From the NCBI GenBank assembly GCA_903813345.2, contig CAIIXF020000010.1, positions 35,885,425 to 35,949,424 of the forward strand: 64,000 nucleotides of DNA, given 5' to 3'. Under the pieces are notes generated by a model. It did no database searches and was not told where the DNA came from. It worked only from the letters and a program-made list of their open reading frames with translations. Within the stretch, counting starts at the first letter, position 1; every line of letters starts with the position of its first letter. The DNA comes from Owenia fusiformis. Its lineage: Eukaryota > Annelida > Polychaeta > Sabellida > Oweniidae. This document shows positions 1-10,100 of this stretch, one piece after another. A program made the translations under genes and the position numbers.

Positions 1-2509
1 GTACAGAGGTGGGCCTTGATGCATCAAAGATACAATGTTAGTAGCATTGCTTTTTTTCACACTTTACACATTGAAAAGTGCTTTATTATTGTCGTCTTGC
101 TCTGATGGGTGATTTGGCGGGTGGGCTGATGGGTGATTTGGCGGGTGGGCTGATGGGTGATTTGGCGGGTGGGCTGATGGGTGATTTGGCAGGTGGGCTG
201 ATGGGTGTCGGTTTATATGATAGTATTGCTACATTGGTTTATTAATGTACATATGGACTAGTAGTTGCTTCTTTGATAAATCAAGGTTTATATATGATAT
301 ATAGTATTGCTACCTTGGTTTATTAATGTACATATGAACTAGTAGTTGCCTCTTTGATAAATCAAGGTTTATATATGATAGTATTGCTACTTTGGTATAT
401 TAAGGTACATATGGACTAGTAGTTTCTTCTTTGATAAATCAAGGTTTATATATGATAGTATTGCTACATGTACCTTGGTTTATTAATGTGTATATGGACT
501 AGTAGTTGCTTCTTTGATAAATCAAGGTTTATATATGATAGTATTGCTACCTTGGTTTATTAATGTACATATGGACTAGTTTTGCTTTTTTGGTAAATCC
601 ATGCTACCTTGGTTTATTTAGATACACATGGACTAGTAGTTGCTTCCTTAATGCATCAAGAAGCATATGTACAGGTTATTCAATAAACAAAACTAATTTT
701 GCCATAATATCTTTATTATGCAACATCTGTAGCCAACATTTGCTCGGGAGTTGCATAGTTCATTCCACTAACCATACTTAGCTTTACTTAAAGTCCCCGT
801 CTAAAGTTTGAAAATATTTTTTTATCATTCATTTACTATTTGTCAGGACTTAAAAAGTGATTTTAGAGATTTTTGAAAAAAAAAAAAAAAAATTTGAAAA
901 AAAAGTTGTGAGCATTTCATTTCTCAAATATTCAAATTTCCCACCATTTTTAAAAAAAAGTTGAAATTTCTTAATCATCAAATATTTCTTAATGCATTTC
1001 AAAAAAGATTATCTTTTTAACACCAATGCAAAGGTTGAACAAAGGACACACTATTTCAATAATAAAATGCCATATTTAATGGGCCACTTCAATGTTTTAA
1101 CATATCAAAAATATTTTGAAACATTAGTGATGTCACTAAGGTACCAAAAACTTTTTTAAAAAAATTGAAATTTTTTTTTCGATGTCAATCTTTTCTAAAT
1201 ATGTTAGACTTTCATAAAAACCAATGTTGATTGTCTCACCAGGTTAAAAGGAAGAATAAATTATGTTTTAGATATCATTGTACCATTGGTTTCTATGAGA
1301 ACTAAAATTTTGGAATGCATTTTTCTCAGAACCATTTTCATGCACTGATAAGTTCATTTCTCGCTCATTTATGAACCGATTTTCTTAATTTTTTGCGGCA
1401 AAAAACATGGGAGGATGAATGCTATGCATTGGTATGAATTGTGGCTAATTAGAAGATATGAGTGACCTCTAAAAGTTGGTTTTAAATAAATTCACAAATT
1501 TTGGAACAAAAAGTCTATCAAAAACCACTTTTTGAAATTTAAAAAAAAAGTTTCACATATCACACTTTGATAACATTGGGTAAGACTACAATATAAGCCA
1601 AAGTGGTTTAAACTTTAGATGGGGCCTTTAATGAAGGATCTTGACTAGCTTTGCTTTTTCGATGTTTTTTTTTGCACTGTTATTGCTTTTTTGATGCATC
1701 AAGGTCGATTTATTGCAATGCTCACTTGCAGATCTATTTTCATTTCATTTATTTTCAAACATCTGGTGAAAAATACAGATAAAGTGGATGACACCCTAGT
1801 GTGCATATTATCCACACAAAGAAGATGAACATGACAAATAAGCAGAAACGTGTATATAATTTATCTCCAACCTCGCACTCCCGCCCCACCTCCTCCACCC
1901 CCAACATGGCCTAAACAATATGTAAAGTAAAAAACTGGGTTACCAGTTTATGTCTCTGAGCAAAATTTGCAGTGCTTAAAAAGTGCATGTAAATAAATAA
2001 ATGAATGTTGGCCTTGCCAATTAGATGACTCCGAATAACAACAACAACAACAACAACAACAATAAACAAATGTAGTATATGTAATTGGGGATTATTATCA
2101 TTGATTGATCAAAAATGACTTGACTTTTTCTTGTAAAGAGTAACCGAATTTTATTTTGTAATCTCATCAGGTAATTTATTTCATCCTATCTGGTCCTTGC
2201 TTGTTAATTGAATATTTGCAAATGTTTATTCTGAAAGCTGCTGATCTGAGTTTGAACTGATGTCTAGTCTCATGTCTATGAATATTATTGTTTGGAGTGA
2301 AGTAGTAACTAGACTGTTTTTAGATGCCGGGACATGGTCAGTCATGTATGAGTATTGCTTCTTTGATATATCAAGGTACACATGCACTAACATTGCTTCT
2401 TTGATGCATCAAGTTACAAAGTACTTACATTGCTTGTTTGATGTATCAAGGTTCATGCATGTATACATATTAGCATATTGCTTCTTTGATATATCAAGGC
2501 ACACATGCA
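1..2509. repeat. Gene-free repeat region with degenerate tandem units
   Basis: No credible coding exon was found. Positions about 105-208 hold four copies of a 24 bp G-rich unit (gatgggtgatttggcgggtg...). Positions about 225-660 hold roughly six copies of a 70-odd bp unit containing ATATGGACTAGTAGTTGCTTC and TTTGATAAATCAAGG. The related motif TTGCTTCTTTGATGCATCAAG recurs near 1, 1640-1700 and 2350-2537. A CAA microsatellite is at 2037-2064. Confidence 0.7.
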
Positions 2510-2537
2510 CTAACATTGCTTCTTTGATGCATCAAGT
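2350..2537. repeat. Tandem TTGCTTCTTTGAT(G/A)(C/T)ATCAAGG units
   Basis: At least five degenerate units of about 37 bp, each centred on a TTGATGCATCAA or TTGATATATCAA palindrome. The last unit overlaps the 3' end of the methyltransferase coding sequence. Confidence 0.75.
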
Positions 2538-3188
2538 TTCCTGGTTTTCACGAATTCTTCATACCAGCTGTACTTTACAGGAATCTTTGATTCCACTCTC
2601 CAGTACATAGATATACCACGGAATGGAAAAATTGTTGACTTTATGTCATGCATTTCCCTGAATTCTTGAACTGCTTTTTTAGCAACTTGAATTCCCCAAT
2701 CATCAATAATGATATACCCTCCGACAGGAACAAACTCATAAAGATTAAATAAGATATCCATCAAACTTTCATACATATCTCCATCTGCTCTAAGAACAGC
2801 TATTTTGTTATCTTTTTCCTTGAGGGTTTGTCTCAAACATGGTAATGAGTAAACAAAATATCCCTGTATAAAATGTACCATTTCATCAAGTAAGAAAAAT
2901 TCCTCGAAATGTCCCCTGACAATTTCTTTACTGACGGCTAGAGCTTTTATTTTCGACCAGAAATCTAAATCATTTTTCTGAGTTGCTGGTGGAAGTCCTT
3001 CAAAGGAGTCGCAAACCCAAGTGTGGCGATTTTGTTGGTTGTAAGAATTCATTACTGCCTTTGCAAACATACTAGCGCCACCTCTCCAAACTCCCGCCTC
3101 CAGGAAATCGCCAGGGACGCTGTCTTGAATCGTTTTTTCCAGCAGCTCTTGGATATTGTCCAAACCAATAATGCCAATCATTGTATAC
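2510..3188 (-). CDS. TylF-like methyltransferase exon 2 (catalytic domain)
   Basis: The acceptor TATACAG precedes 3188 on the minus strand. The exon completes a Gly codon and continues through the whole methyltransferase domain to a TAG at 2510-2512. The final residues KLDASKKQC are encoded by one unit of the dispersed TTGCTTCTTTGATGCATCAAG repeat, so the natural family terminus was probably near WYEEFVKTR. Confidence 0.85.
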
Positions 3189-6046
3189 CTGTATAAGTAA
3201 CATGAATATTAAATAATTAGTATTCTAACATAATATGTGATGTCACAATAACTAGAACAACTGATTTACTGGTCTATAATGGGGCATGTATTCTCAGTTC
3301 TATGATTTATTACAACTATACAGGCCCATAGCGGGGGCACCCCCTTTTTGCTTTCTTTAAGGATTAACTCTCTAATTCTAATTTTTGGGCCCAAAATCTG
3401 CTCTTCCACACATAAACTAGGTAATATAACTGGGCATTATTTTTTAAAATTTAGGCCAAAAGTTTTTTCATGCAAGTGCGGAATTTTTGGGCCCCTCTCC
3501 TCAGCATTCTCAGGATCGTCCCTAGTGTCTTGTTTAAAATAGGTTTAGCATGGAAAAGATTTATGTGTGGGCATGGGGGTTAGAGCCCCCACACCCCCTC
3601 CCCCTTACCAGAAGCTGGCTACGGGCATGATTTATGACCAGTAAAGTTTTTAGTGAAAGTTATACCATACATTTGAGAATCTCTTTTCAATCTTTATTCT
3701 TTAAATATATGAATAAAAAATGTGATTTGATATTGTATTTTTTTGTCGTCCTGGTAGTAGGTTCTTTCGAAATACATATCCCTTGTATGTGAAATCTCAG
3801 CTAAAGTTCACCTTGTGGTGAAATTGACCCACTAGGCTACTTCAAGGGGAGTGAATTTCACAGAATTGTATATACAGGGTGGCAAGTAATTAAGTCGTGT
3901 TCCTCCCCTTTACAGTCAAAACCAAAATGTATGGTATTTAGTGTGATATATCATTGGAAAGATTGTCCAAAGTTATGTTAATTGCCATATATCTGATAAT
4001 CAATGTAACAAATTACGACATTATATCAACTGAGGTGACCATATACATAAACCATGGCAATTTGACAGGATTTTAAGGATTGGCCATCAGAAAAGTCAAA
4101 GAAATTCAAGATGACAACATATTCATATGTTAGTGAATTTAAGCTATTTTTGAATAGAATTTGATGTGTAGCATATAGAGGGGCAGTGGAAAATGTTGAA
4201 TATATAAGCACAAGTGCCAAAGGGAAAGGACCAAAAGTTGTAATGGAACTTAGCAAGAAAAAGCAAACTCTAAGTGCATACCAGTCAAGAAAAACAAACC
4301 CCATATAGCCCAAAACCATGATCTAACGTGAAAAGAAACAATGTCTATTACCCCCTTTCCCCCCACCATTCAAGAACCAATATCACAATCCAAGACCAGA
4401 AGACCAAGGGACATTTCATTCATACTGAAGTCATACAATACATGTTGAAGAAAAAATTAGAAATTGAGCGGAGCCTGTGGGAAATATTGGGTGCGGAGCA
4501 AATGAGCGGAGGGTGCGGAGCTAACGGTCATTTTTGAATTTAAATTTGGGATATTTCTGAAATTAAGCCGTTTTGGGACTTCAGATATACCAAGATATGT
4601 GTATTTGACACCAAATATCAATAAAATTGTGAAAATATTAGTGCAATTCATTTTATAACGACGCAGTATGCCTTAAACATTTCCCAGACCTATATATTTT
4701 GAGACTATACTTTTAATACTGCGTCCCCAGCATTCATAAAAAATGGTGTTCAAGATACACTACCCATGCAAATTATTTTTGCATCTTGGAAGCCAGGCAG
4801 TATCTGTGTGATTTTATAAAAATTCGGAAATGTTCTTCAGATATGAGCCCCCTCTAAATATTGGGTGCGGAGGTACGTTTATGGAGCTCCTCCGCACCCA
4901 ATATTTAGAGGGGGCTCATATCTGAAAAACATTTCCGAATTTTTATAAAATCACACAGATACTGCCTGGCTTCCAGGATGCAAAAATAATTTGTATAGAT
5001 AGTGTACCTTGAACACCATTTTTTATGAATGCTGGGGACTCAGTATTAAAAGGATAATTTCAAAATATATAGGTCTGGGAAAGGTTTAAGGCACACTGCG
5101 TCGCTGTAGAATGAATTGCGCTACTATTTTCACAATTGTATTGATATTTGGTGTCAAATACACATATCTTGGTATATTTGAAGTCCCAAAACGGCTTAGT
5201 TTCAGAAATATCCCAAATTTAAATTCAAAAATGACCGTTAGCTCCGCACCCTCCGCTCATTTGCTCCGCACCCAATATTTCCCACAGGCTCTGTCTGCAT
5301 AGGGTGAAGAAGTGGAAAGAGATTAACTTTTTGATGTATTGCTTGGGTCATATCATTCTCATTAATGCAATGAAGGCTGCTGGATGAAGCACATTATCTA
5401 ATTAGGACATCATGAAAATGTAAGTAAATTTCATCAAAAATACTTTAAGGTAACTTTAGATGATCATTCCAATGCTATATCACACAAGGTACCATGTATT
5501 AAGGTTTTAGCTGTAGTAGAAGGGACAGGACAATATTTGACACCCTGTATAATATATATAACCAAGATTGCTTACCCAACGCTCGGCCAATCATGACCTT
5601 TCTTTCGATTGTCATCATTCATTGCATTGTCGGTGATTTGGAGATCATTTACTCCATCGGGCAAGTTACACACTGGGGCAATTTATCAAAACACCAAAAA
5701 AAAGTTAATTATATGAAAGAAGGTTTTATGCTTACCCAACGCTCGGCCAATCACCACCTCGCCTTCGTTCGTCATTATTCATTGCTTCTTCAATGATTTC
5801 AACCTCGCCTACTCCCATTTTAATGGCTTTTGATTTAAAGGCATATCCTGTCAACGTCACCTTCAAAGTTTTCAAATAAATATCTCTTATTGACTTCAGA
5901 TTCTCCGAATCTGCTGGAGCTTGTTGCATAAATGTAGGAACTGCCAAATTGTCAGGACGATTATCTCTCATGGTTACTGTCAGTAAAACAAATGTAACAA
6001 GGACAGCCACAACAGTAACAGTCAATTTCCACGTTTGGACCCGCAT
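2510..6046 (-). CDS. TylF/MycF-type O-methyltransferase, type II membrane protein (two-exon gene model)
   Basis: Joining 6046-5736 to 3188-2510 gives 990 nt, 329 residues plus stop, in one frame across a GT-AG intron (3189-5735). The N-terminus has a short basic stretch and one hydrophobic segment (about residues 7-25), as in Golgi/ER type II proteins, followed by a stem. The catalytic part matches the macrocin O-methyltransferase family (TylF, PF05711): an SAM-binding motif with LEAGVWRGGAS, then DSFEGLPP, then RADGDMYES, and IIIDDWG with the acidic pair that binds metal in this family. Known members methylate hydroxyls of sugars or aromatic groups; the substrate here is unknown. The residues spanning the splice (DWPSVG then YTMIGI) read smoothly, which supports the junction. 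Family assignment is confident; cellular role is inferred. The last nine codons and the stop lie in dispersed repeat DNA. Confidence 0.85.
3300..3640. repeat. Dispersed repeat with G/C-rich ends
   Basis: Intronic region of the minus-strand methyltransferase gene. It starts CAGGCCCATAGCGGGGGCACCCCC and ends CCAGAAGCTGGCTACGGGCATG, similar to the better preserved element at 18733-18935. Probably an old hAT-like MITE; boundaries approximate. Confidence 0.4.
3874..5555. mobile_element. Possible element with CAGGGTG ends, containing a nested palindrome
   Basis: TATACAGGGTGG at the left and GACACCCTGTATAA at the right form short inverted ends flanked by TA, as in Tc1/mariner-like elements. No transposase was seen inside. 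Part of the interior (about 4240-4420) is repeated at 44015-44170. The large foldback at 4471-5291 is nested in it. The pairing of these two ends is an inference. Confidence 0.4.
4471..5291. mobile_element. Long near-perfect palindrome (foldback element), about 820 bp
   Basis: Left arm begins GAGCCTGTGGGAAATATTGG and right arm ends with its reverse complement at 5291. The arms, about 400 bp each, meet near 4881, where GGGTGCGGAGG faces CCTCCGCACCC. The same short open frame therefore appears in mirror image on both strands; it is not a gene. Confidence 0.8.
5576..5665 (-). pseudogene. 3' half of a methyltransferase first exon (copy A3)
   Basis: On the minus strand the frame reads LPDGVNDLQITDNAMNDD, then a basic stretch and DWPSVG, and ends in the same GG/GTAAGC donor as exon 1. 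It matches the second half of exon 1 (GVGEVEIIEEAMNNDE...DWPSVG). The first half is missing here and is exactly the part retained in copy A2. A CCCCAG acceptor-like site lies just upstream, so use as an alternative exon cannot be excluded. Confidence 0.55.
5736..6046 (-). CDS. TylF-like methyltransferase exon 1 (anchor and stem)
   Basis: The exon runs from the ATG at 6046 (MRVQTWKL) to a donor GG/GTAAGC at 5735. It encodes the hydrophobic anchor, a stem with the motif RPDNLAV, then TLTGYAFKSK and an acidic/basic stretch ending DWPSV plus two bases of a split Gly codon. The sequence just upstream reads TTTCCAG before the ATG, so a 5' UTR intron could end there. An in-frame ATG further upstream at 6097 exists but lacks a matching counterpart in the neighbouring exon copy, so I prefer 6046. 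Confidence 0.8.
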
Positions 6047-6111
6047 CTGGAAAGACAATTCGATACCTGCACATGTTATTTTCTGATAAAATGCCATGGA
6101 GAAGTCTCTTT

Positions 6112-6359
6112 AACAACTCTTTAATAGATTTTGATTTAAAGGCATATCCTGTCAATGTCACCTTAAGTGTTTGTAAATATATATTTCGTAGTGACTTCTG
6201 AACCTGAGAATCTGCTGGTTGTAAAACGTTCATGAATTTAGTAACTGCCAAATTGTCAGGACGCTTCTCTCTCATGGTTATTGTAAATAGAACGAATGCA
6301 ACGAGGACAGCTAAAACGATTACAGCCAACTTCCCCATTTGGAAAATTAGTACATTCAT
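6112..6359 (-). pseudogene. Truncated duplicate of methyltransferase exon 1 (copy A2)
   Basis: On the minus strand this encodes MGKLAVIVLAVLVAFVLF followed by RPDNLAV, a stem and TLTGYAFKSKSIK. It is clearly homologous to exon 1 at 5736-6046 but homology stops abruptly after SIK near 6112. No good splice donor follows, and the frame runs on into the leader of exon 1. Starts at 6338 (aligned with exon 1) or 6359 are possible. It may be an alternative 5' exon or a broken duplicate; I favour broken. Confidence 0.6.
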
Positions 6360-7141
6360 TGACGTAGAGACTTTTCAATCTAATTTGTTTTGTTACAAAG
6401 TATGTATGTGCTTTTTTGTTTTTTTATCTTCAGTTGAGGCTTCTGTTCACTAAAATAAAGAACAAAATTTTTTCCAAATGTTGACAGTGATGGAAAAGCA
6501 TAGTTTATTTTGTTAGAAGGATGGGATAAATGATGATGGTGATGCAAATGAAATAGTTGATATTCAAGTGAATGAAAAATTGCCATTTTTTTATTTCATT
6601 ATATAGGAAGAAATGGGATGGTTAAATCATAATGAAATATGTTTCATTCTTCCACTGCTGATTTTGATAACATTCCTAAATTTCCTCCCAGTAAGAACAT
6701 TTTCAATCATCCTAAAAGCTCTAAACATTTCAGAATTGAATGAAAGAACAATATGTATGCGAATGGATGAACAGAATTTCGGAGGCTGTTCATGATAAAA
6801 GCCCAGATGGTTGTACATGTCCAGCAATGATATATAGCTAAAGGATTCGTACTGGACATGTCAAATGCATTGATTAAATTAATGATTGAATAAAACCTTG
6901 AAAATATTTAGATAGGGGACAACTCCTTGTCACTGATTCATACCAACCTTTCTCACCAGACTGCGAAACACAACAGTTTCAAATACAATTGTATAACTGA
7001 GTGCTGCATTTTGGAGAAGAATATTTGAAAAAATTAAGACATTAAAAAGTATGAGTTTCATCCAGGGACATTTTTCACCAACCCCGTACAAGAATATAAC
7101 ACAGCAGAATTTAATAAAAATAGCGTTGTATTAATTTTCAG
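6360..7141. other. Intergenic stretch between divergent genes
   Basis: It lies between the 5' side of the minus-strand methyltransferase and the first recognisable plus-strand exon at 7142. No convincing exon was found. A short frame at about 6735-6840 (EWMNRISEAV...) looks slightly protein-like but has a stop just after its only upstream acceptor. Confidence 0.4.
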
Positions 7142-7194
7142 ACACCAAACTGGTTGAGGGGCCTTTATGATGTCATGATGCCCTTCATCAACAG
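7142..7194 (+). CDS. Uncharacterised protein, exon a
   Basis: TTTTCAG precedes and GTAATT follows. Encodes TPNWLRGLYDVMMPFIN plus two bases of an Arg codon, which the next exon completes. Phase 0 in, phase 2 out. Confidence 0.65.
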
Positions 7195-10100
7195 GTAATT
7201 GTACTTTTTTTTCATAGTATAAACTTTATTGAGGTAAAGTCAATACATTTTTGGCCAACAATCGCCATATTGGCATTACAGGTTGGCCATCACTTCATGT
7301 AAAAAAATAAGTATGATATATTTGTACTTTGATAGATATGGCATGTAAATAACATGACTCACTTGGTAATTGTTCTATGATAGATATGGCATTTAAATAA
7401 CATTACTCACTTGGTAATTGTTCTATGATAGATATGGCATTTAAATAACATTACTCACTTGGTAATTGTTCTATGATAGATATGGCATTTAAATAACATT
7501 ACTCACTTGGTAATTGTTCTATGATAGATATGGCATTTAAATAACATTACTCACTTGGTAATTGTTCTATGATAGATATGGCATTTGAATAACATTACTC
7601 ACTTGGTAATTGTTCTATGATAGATATGGCATTTAAATAACATTACTCACTTGGTAATTGTTCTATGATAGATATGGCATTTAAATAACATTACTCACTT
7701 GGTAATTGTTCTATGATAGATATGGCATTTGAATAACATTACTCACTTGGTAATTGTTCTATGATAGATATGGCATTTAAATAACATTACTCACTTGGTA
7801 ATTGTTCTATGATAGATATGGCATTTAAATAACATTACTCACTTGGTAATTGTTCTATGATAGATATGGCATTTAAATAACATTACTCACTTGGTAATTG
7901 TTCTATGATAGATATGACATTTAAATAACATTACTCACTTGGTAATTGTTCTATGATAGATATGGCATTTAGATAACATTACTCACTTGGTAATTGTTCT
8001 ATGATAGATATGGCATTTAAATAACATTACTCACTTGGTAATTGTTCTATGATAGATATGGCATTTGAATAACATTACTCACTTGGTAATTGTTCTATGA
8101 TAGATATGGCATTTAAATAACATTACTCACTTGGTAATTGTTCTATGATAGATATGGCATTTGAATAACATTACTCACTTGGTAATTGTTCTATGATAGA
8201 TATGGCATTTAAATAACATTACTCACTTGGTAATTGTTCTATGATAGATATTGCATTTGAATAACATTACTCACTTGGTAATTGTCCTATGATAGATATG
8301 GCATTTAAATAACATTACTCACTTGGTAATTGTTCTATGATAGATATTGCATTTAAATAACATTACTCACTTGGTAATTGTTCTATGATAGATATGGCAT
8401 TTAAATAACATTACTCACTTGGTAATTGTTCTATGATAGATATGGCATTTGAATAACATTACTCACTTGGTAATTGTTCTATGATAGATATGGCATTTAA
8501 ATAACATTACTCACTTGGTAATTGTTCTATGATAGATATTGCATTTGAATAACATTACTCACTTGGTAATTGTCCTATGATAGATATGGCATTTAAATAA
8601 CATTACTCACTTGGTAATTGTTCTATGATTGATATGGCATTTAAATAACATTACTCACTTGGTAATTGTTCTATGATAGATATGGCATTTAAATAACATT
8701 ACTCACTTGGTAATTGTTCTATGATAGATATGGCATTTGAATAACATTACTCACTTGATAATTGTTCTATGATAGATATGGCATTTAAATATCATTACTC
8801 ACTTGGTAATTGTTCTATGATAGATATGGCATTTGAATAACATTACTCACTTGATAATTGTTCTATGATAGATATGGCATTTGAATAACATTACTCACTT
8901 GATAATTGTTCTATGATAGATATGGCATTTAAATAACATTACTCACTTGGTAATTGTTCTATGATAGATATTGCATTTGAATAACATTACTCACTTGGTA
9001 ATTGTCCTATGATAGATATGGCATTTAAATAACATTACTCACTTGGTAATTGTTCTATGATTGATATGGCATTTAAATAACATTACTCACTTGGTAATTG
9101 TTCTATGATAGATATGGCATTTAAATAACATTACTCACTTGGTAATTGTTCTATGATAGATATGGCATTTGAATAACATTACTCACTTGATAATTGTTCT
9201 ATGATAGATATGGCATTTAAATAACATTACTCACTTGATAATTGTTCTATGATAGATATGGCATTTAAATAACATTACTCACTTGGTAATTGTTCTATGA
9301 TAGATATGGCATTTAAATAACATTACTCACTTGGTAATTGTTCTATGATAGATATGGCATTTAAATAACATTACTCACTTGGTAATTGTTCTATGATAGA
9401 TATGGCATTTAAATAACATTACTCACTTGGTTATTGTTCTATGATAGATATGGCATTTAAATAACATTACTCACTTGGTAATTGTTCTATGATAGATATG
9501 GTATTTAAATAACATTACTCACTTGGTGATGCTTTGAGACAATACGCTTTGCAGAAAATAGTAAGTCTAATAGGCCAAATGGCAGCCCAAATGTACATAT
9601 ACAAGTACATTATGGTAAACTAGGACTACAATTCAAATGCATTTTATGAAGTAATTTAGCATAGCTACAAACTGGTTCTCAGTCCACTGTATTAAATGTT
9701 GAACTAGGATCATAATTCTAATGCATAAATATAAAAAAGTATTTCATCAAAGCAACAATCTGGTACAAATTAGGAGCACAATTCCATTGCACAATTTTAC
9801 AAACTTTTACTCACCTAACTAAATTAAATTTTAAATTATGAGCACAATTCCATTGCATTAACAAAAAAGGTAATCTAGGTATAACCACAATTTAACAACT
9901 GGTACTCACCCCACTGGTGTTGAATTTATCGAAGACACAAAAGACATTTAACTTGCTTTTACTTTTTCACAAACCACTTGCTAATAGAACAATTTGTTAT
10001 TCTTAATCAGTCTTTACAATGGACACTTGCTAAAACCATTGGATAAATAAATTGTCATCAATATCTGAAATGAAAACAGAATCTGTTTAAAAAGTCATTT

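Noticed and set aside
110-210. Possible CRISPR-like spacing of repeats
   Set aside because: Repeats are contiguous tandem units with no unique spacers, in a eukaryotic genome.
4026-4319. 97-codon minus-strand hydrophobic frame
   Set aside because: It lies in a dispersed repeat that recurs near 44000 and has no motif or splice evidence.
4457-5302. Two similar short frames on opposite strands
   Set aside because: Mirror images caused by the long palindrome.
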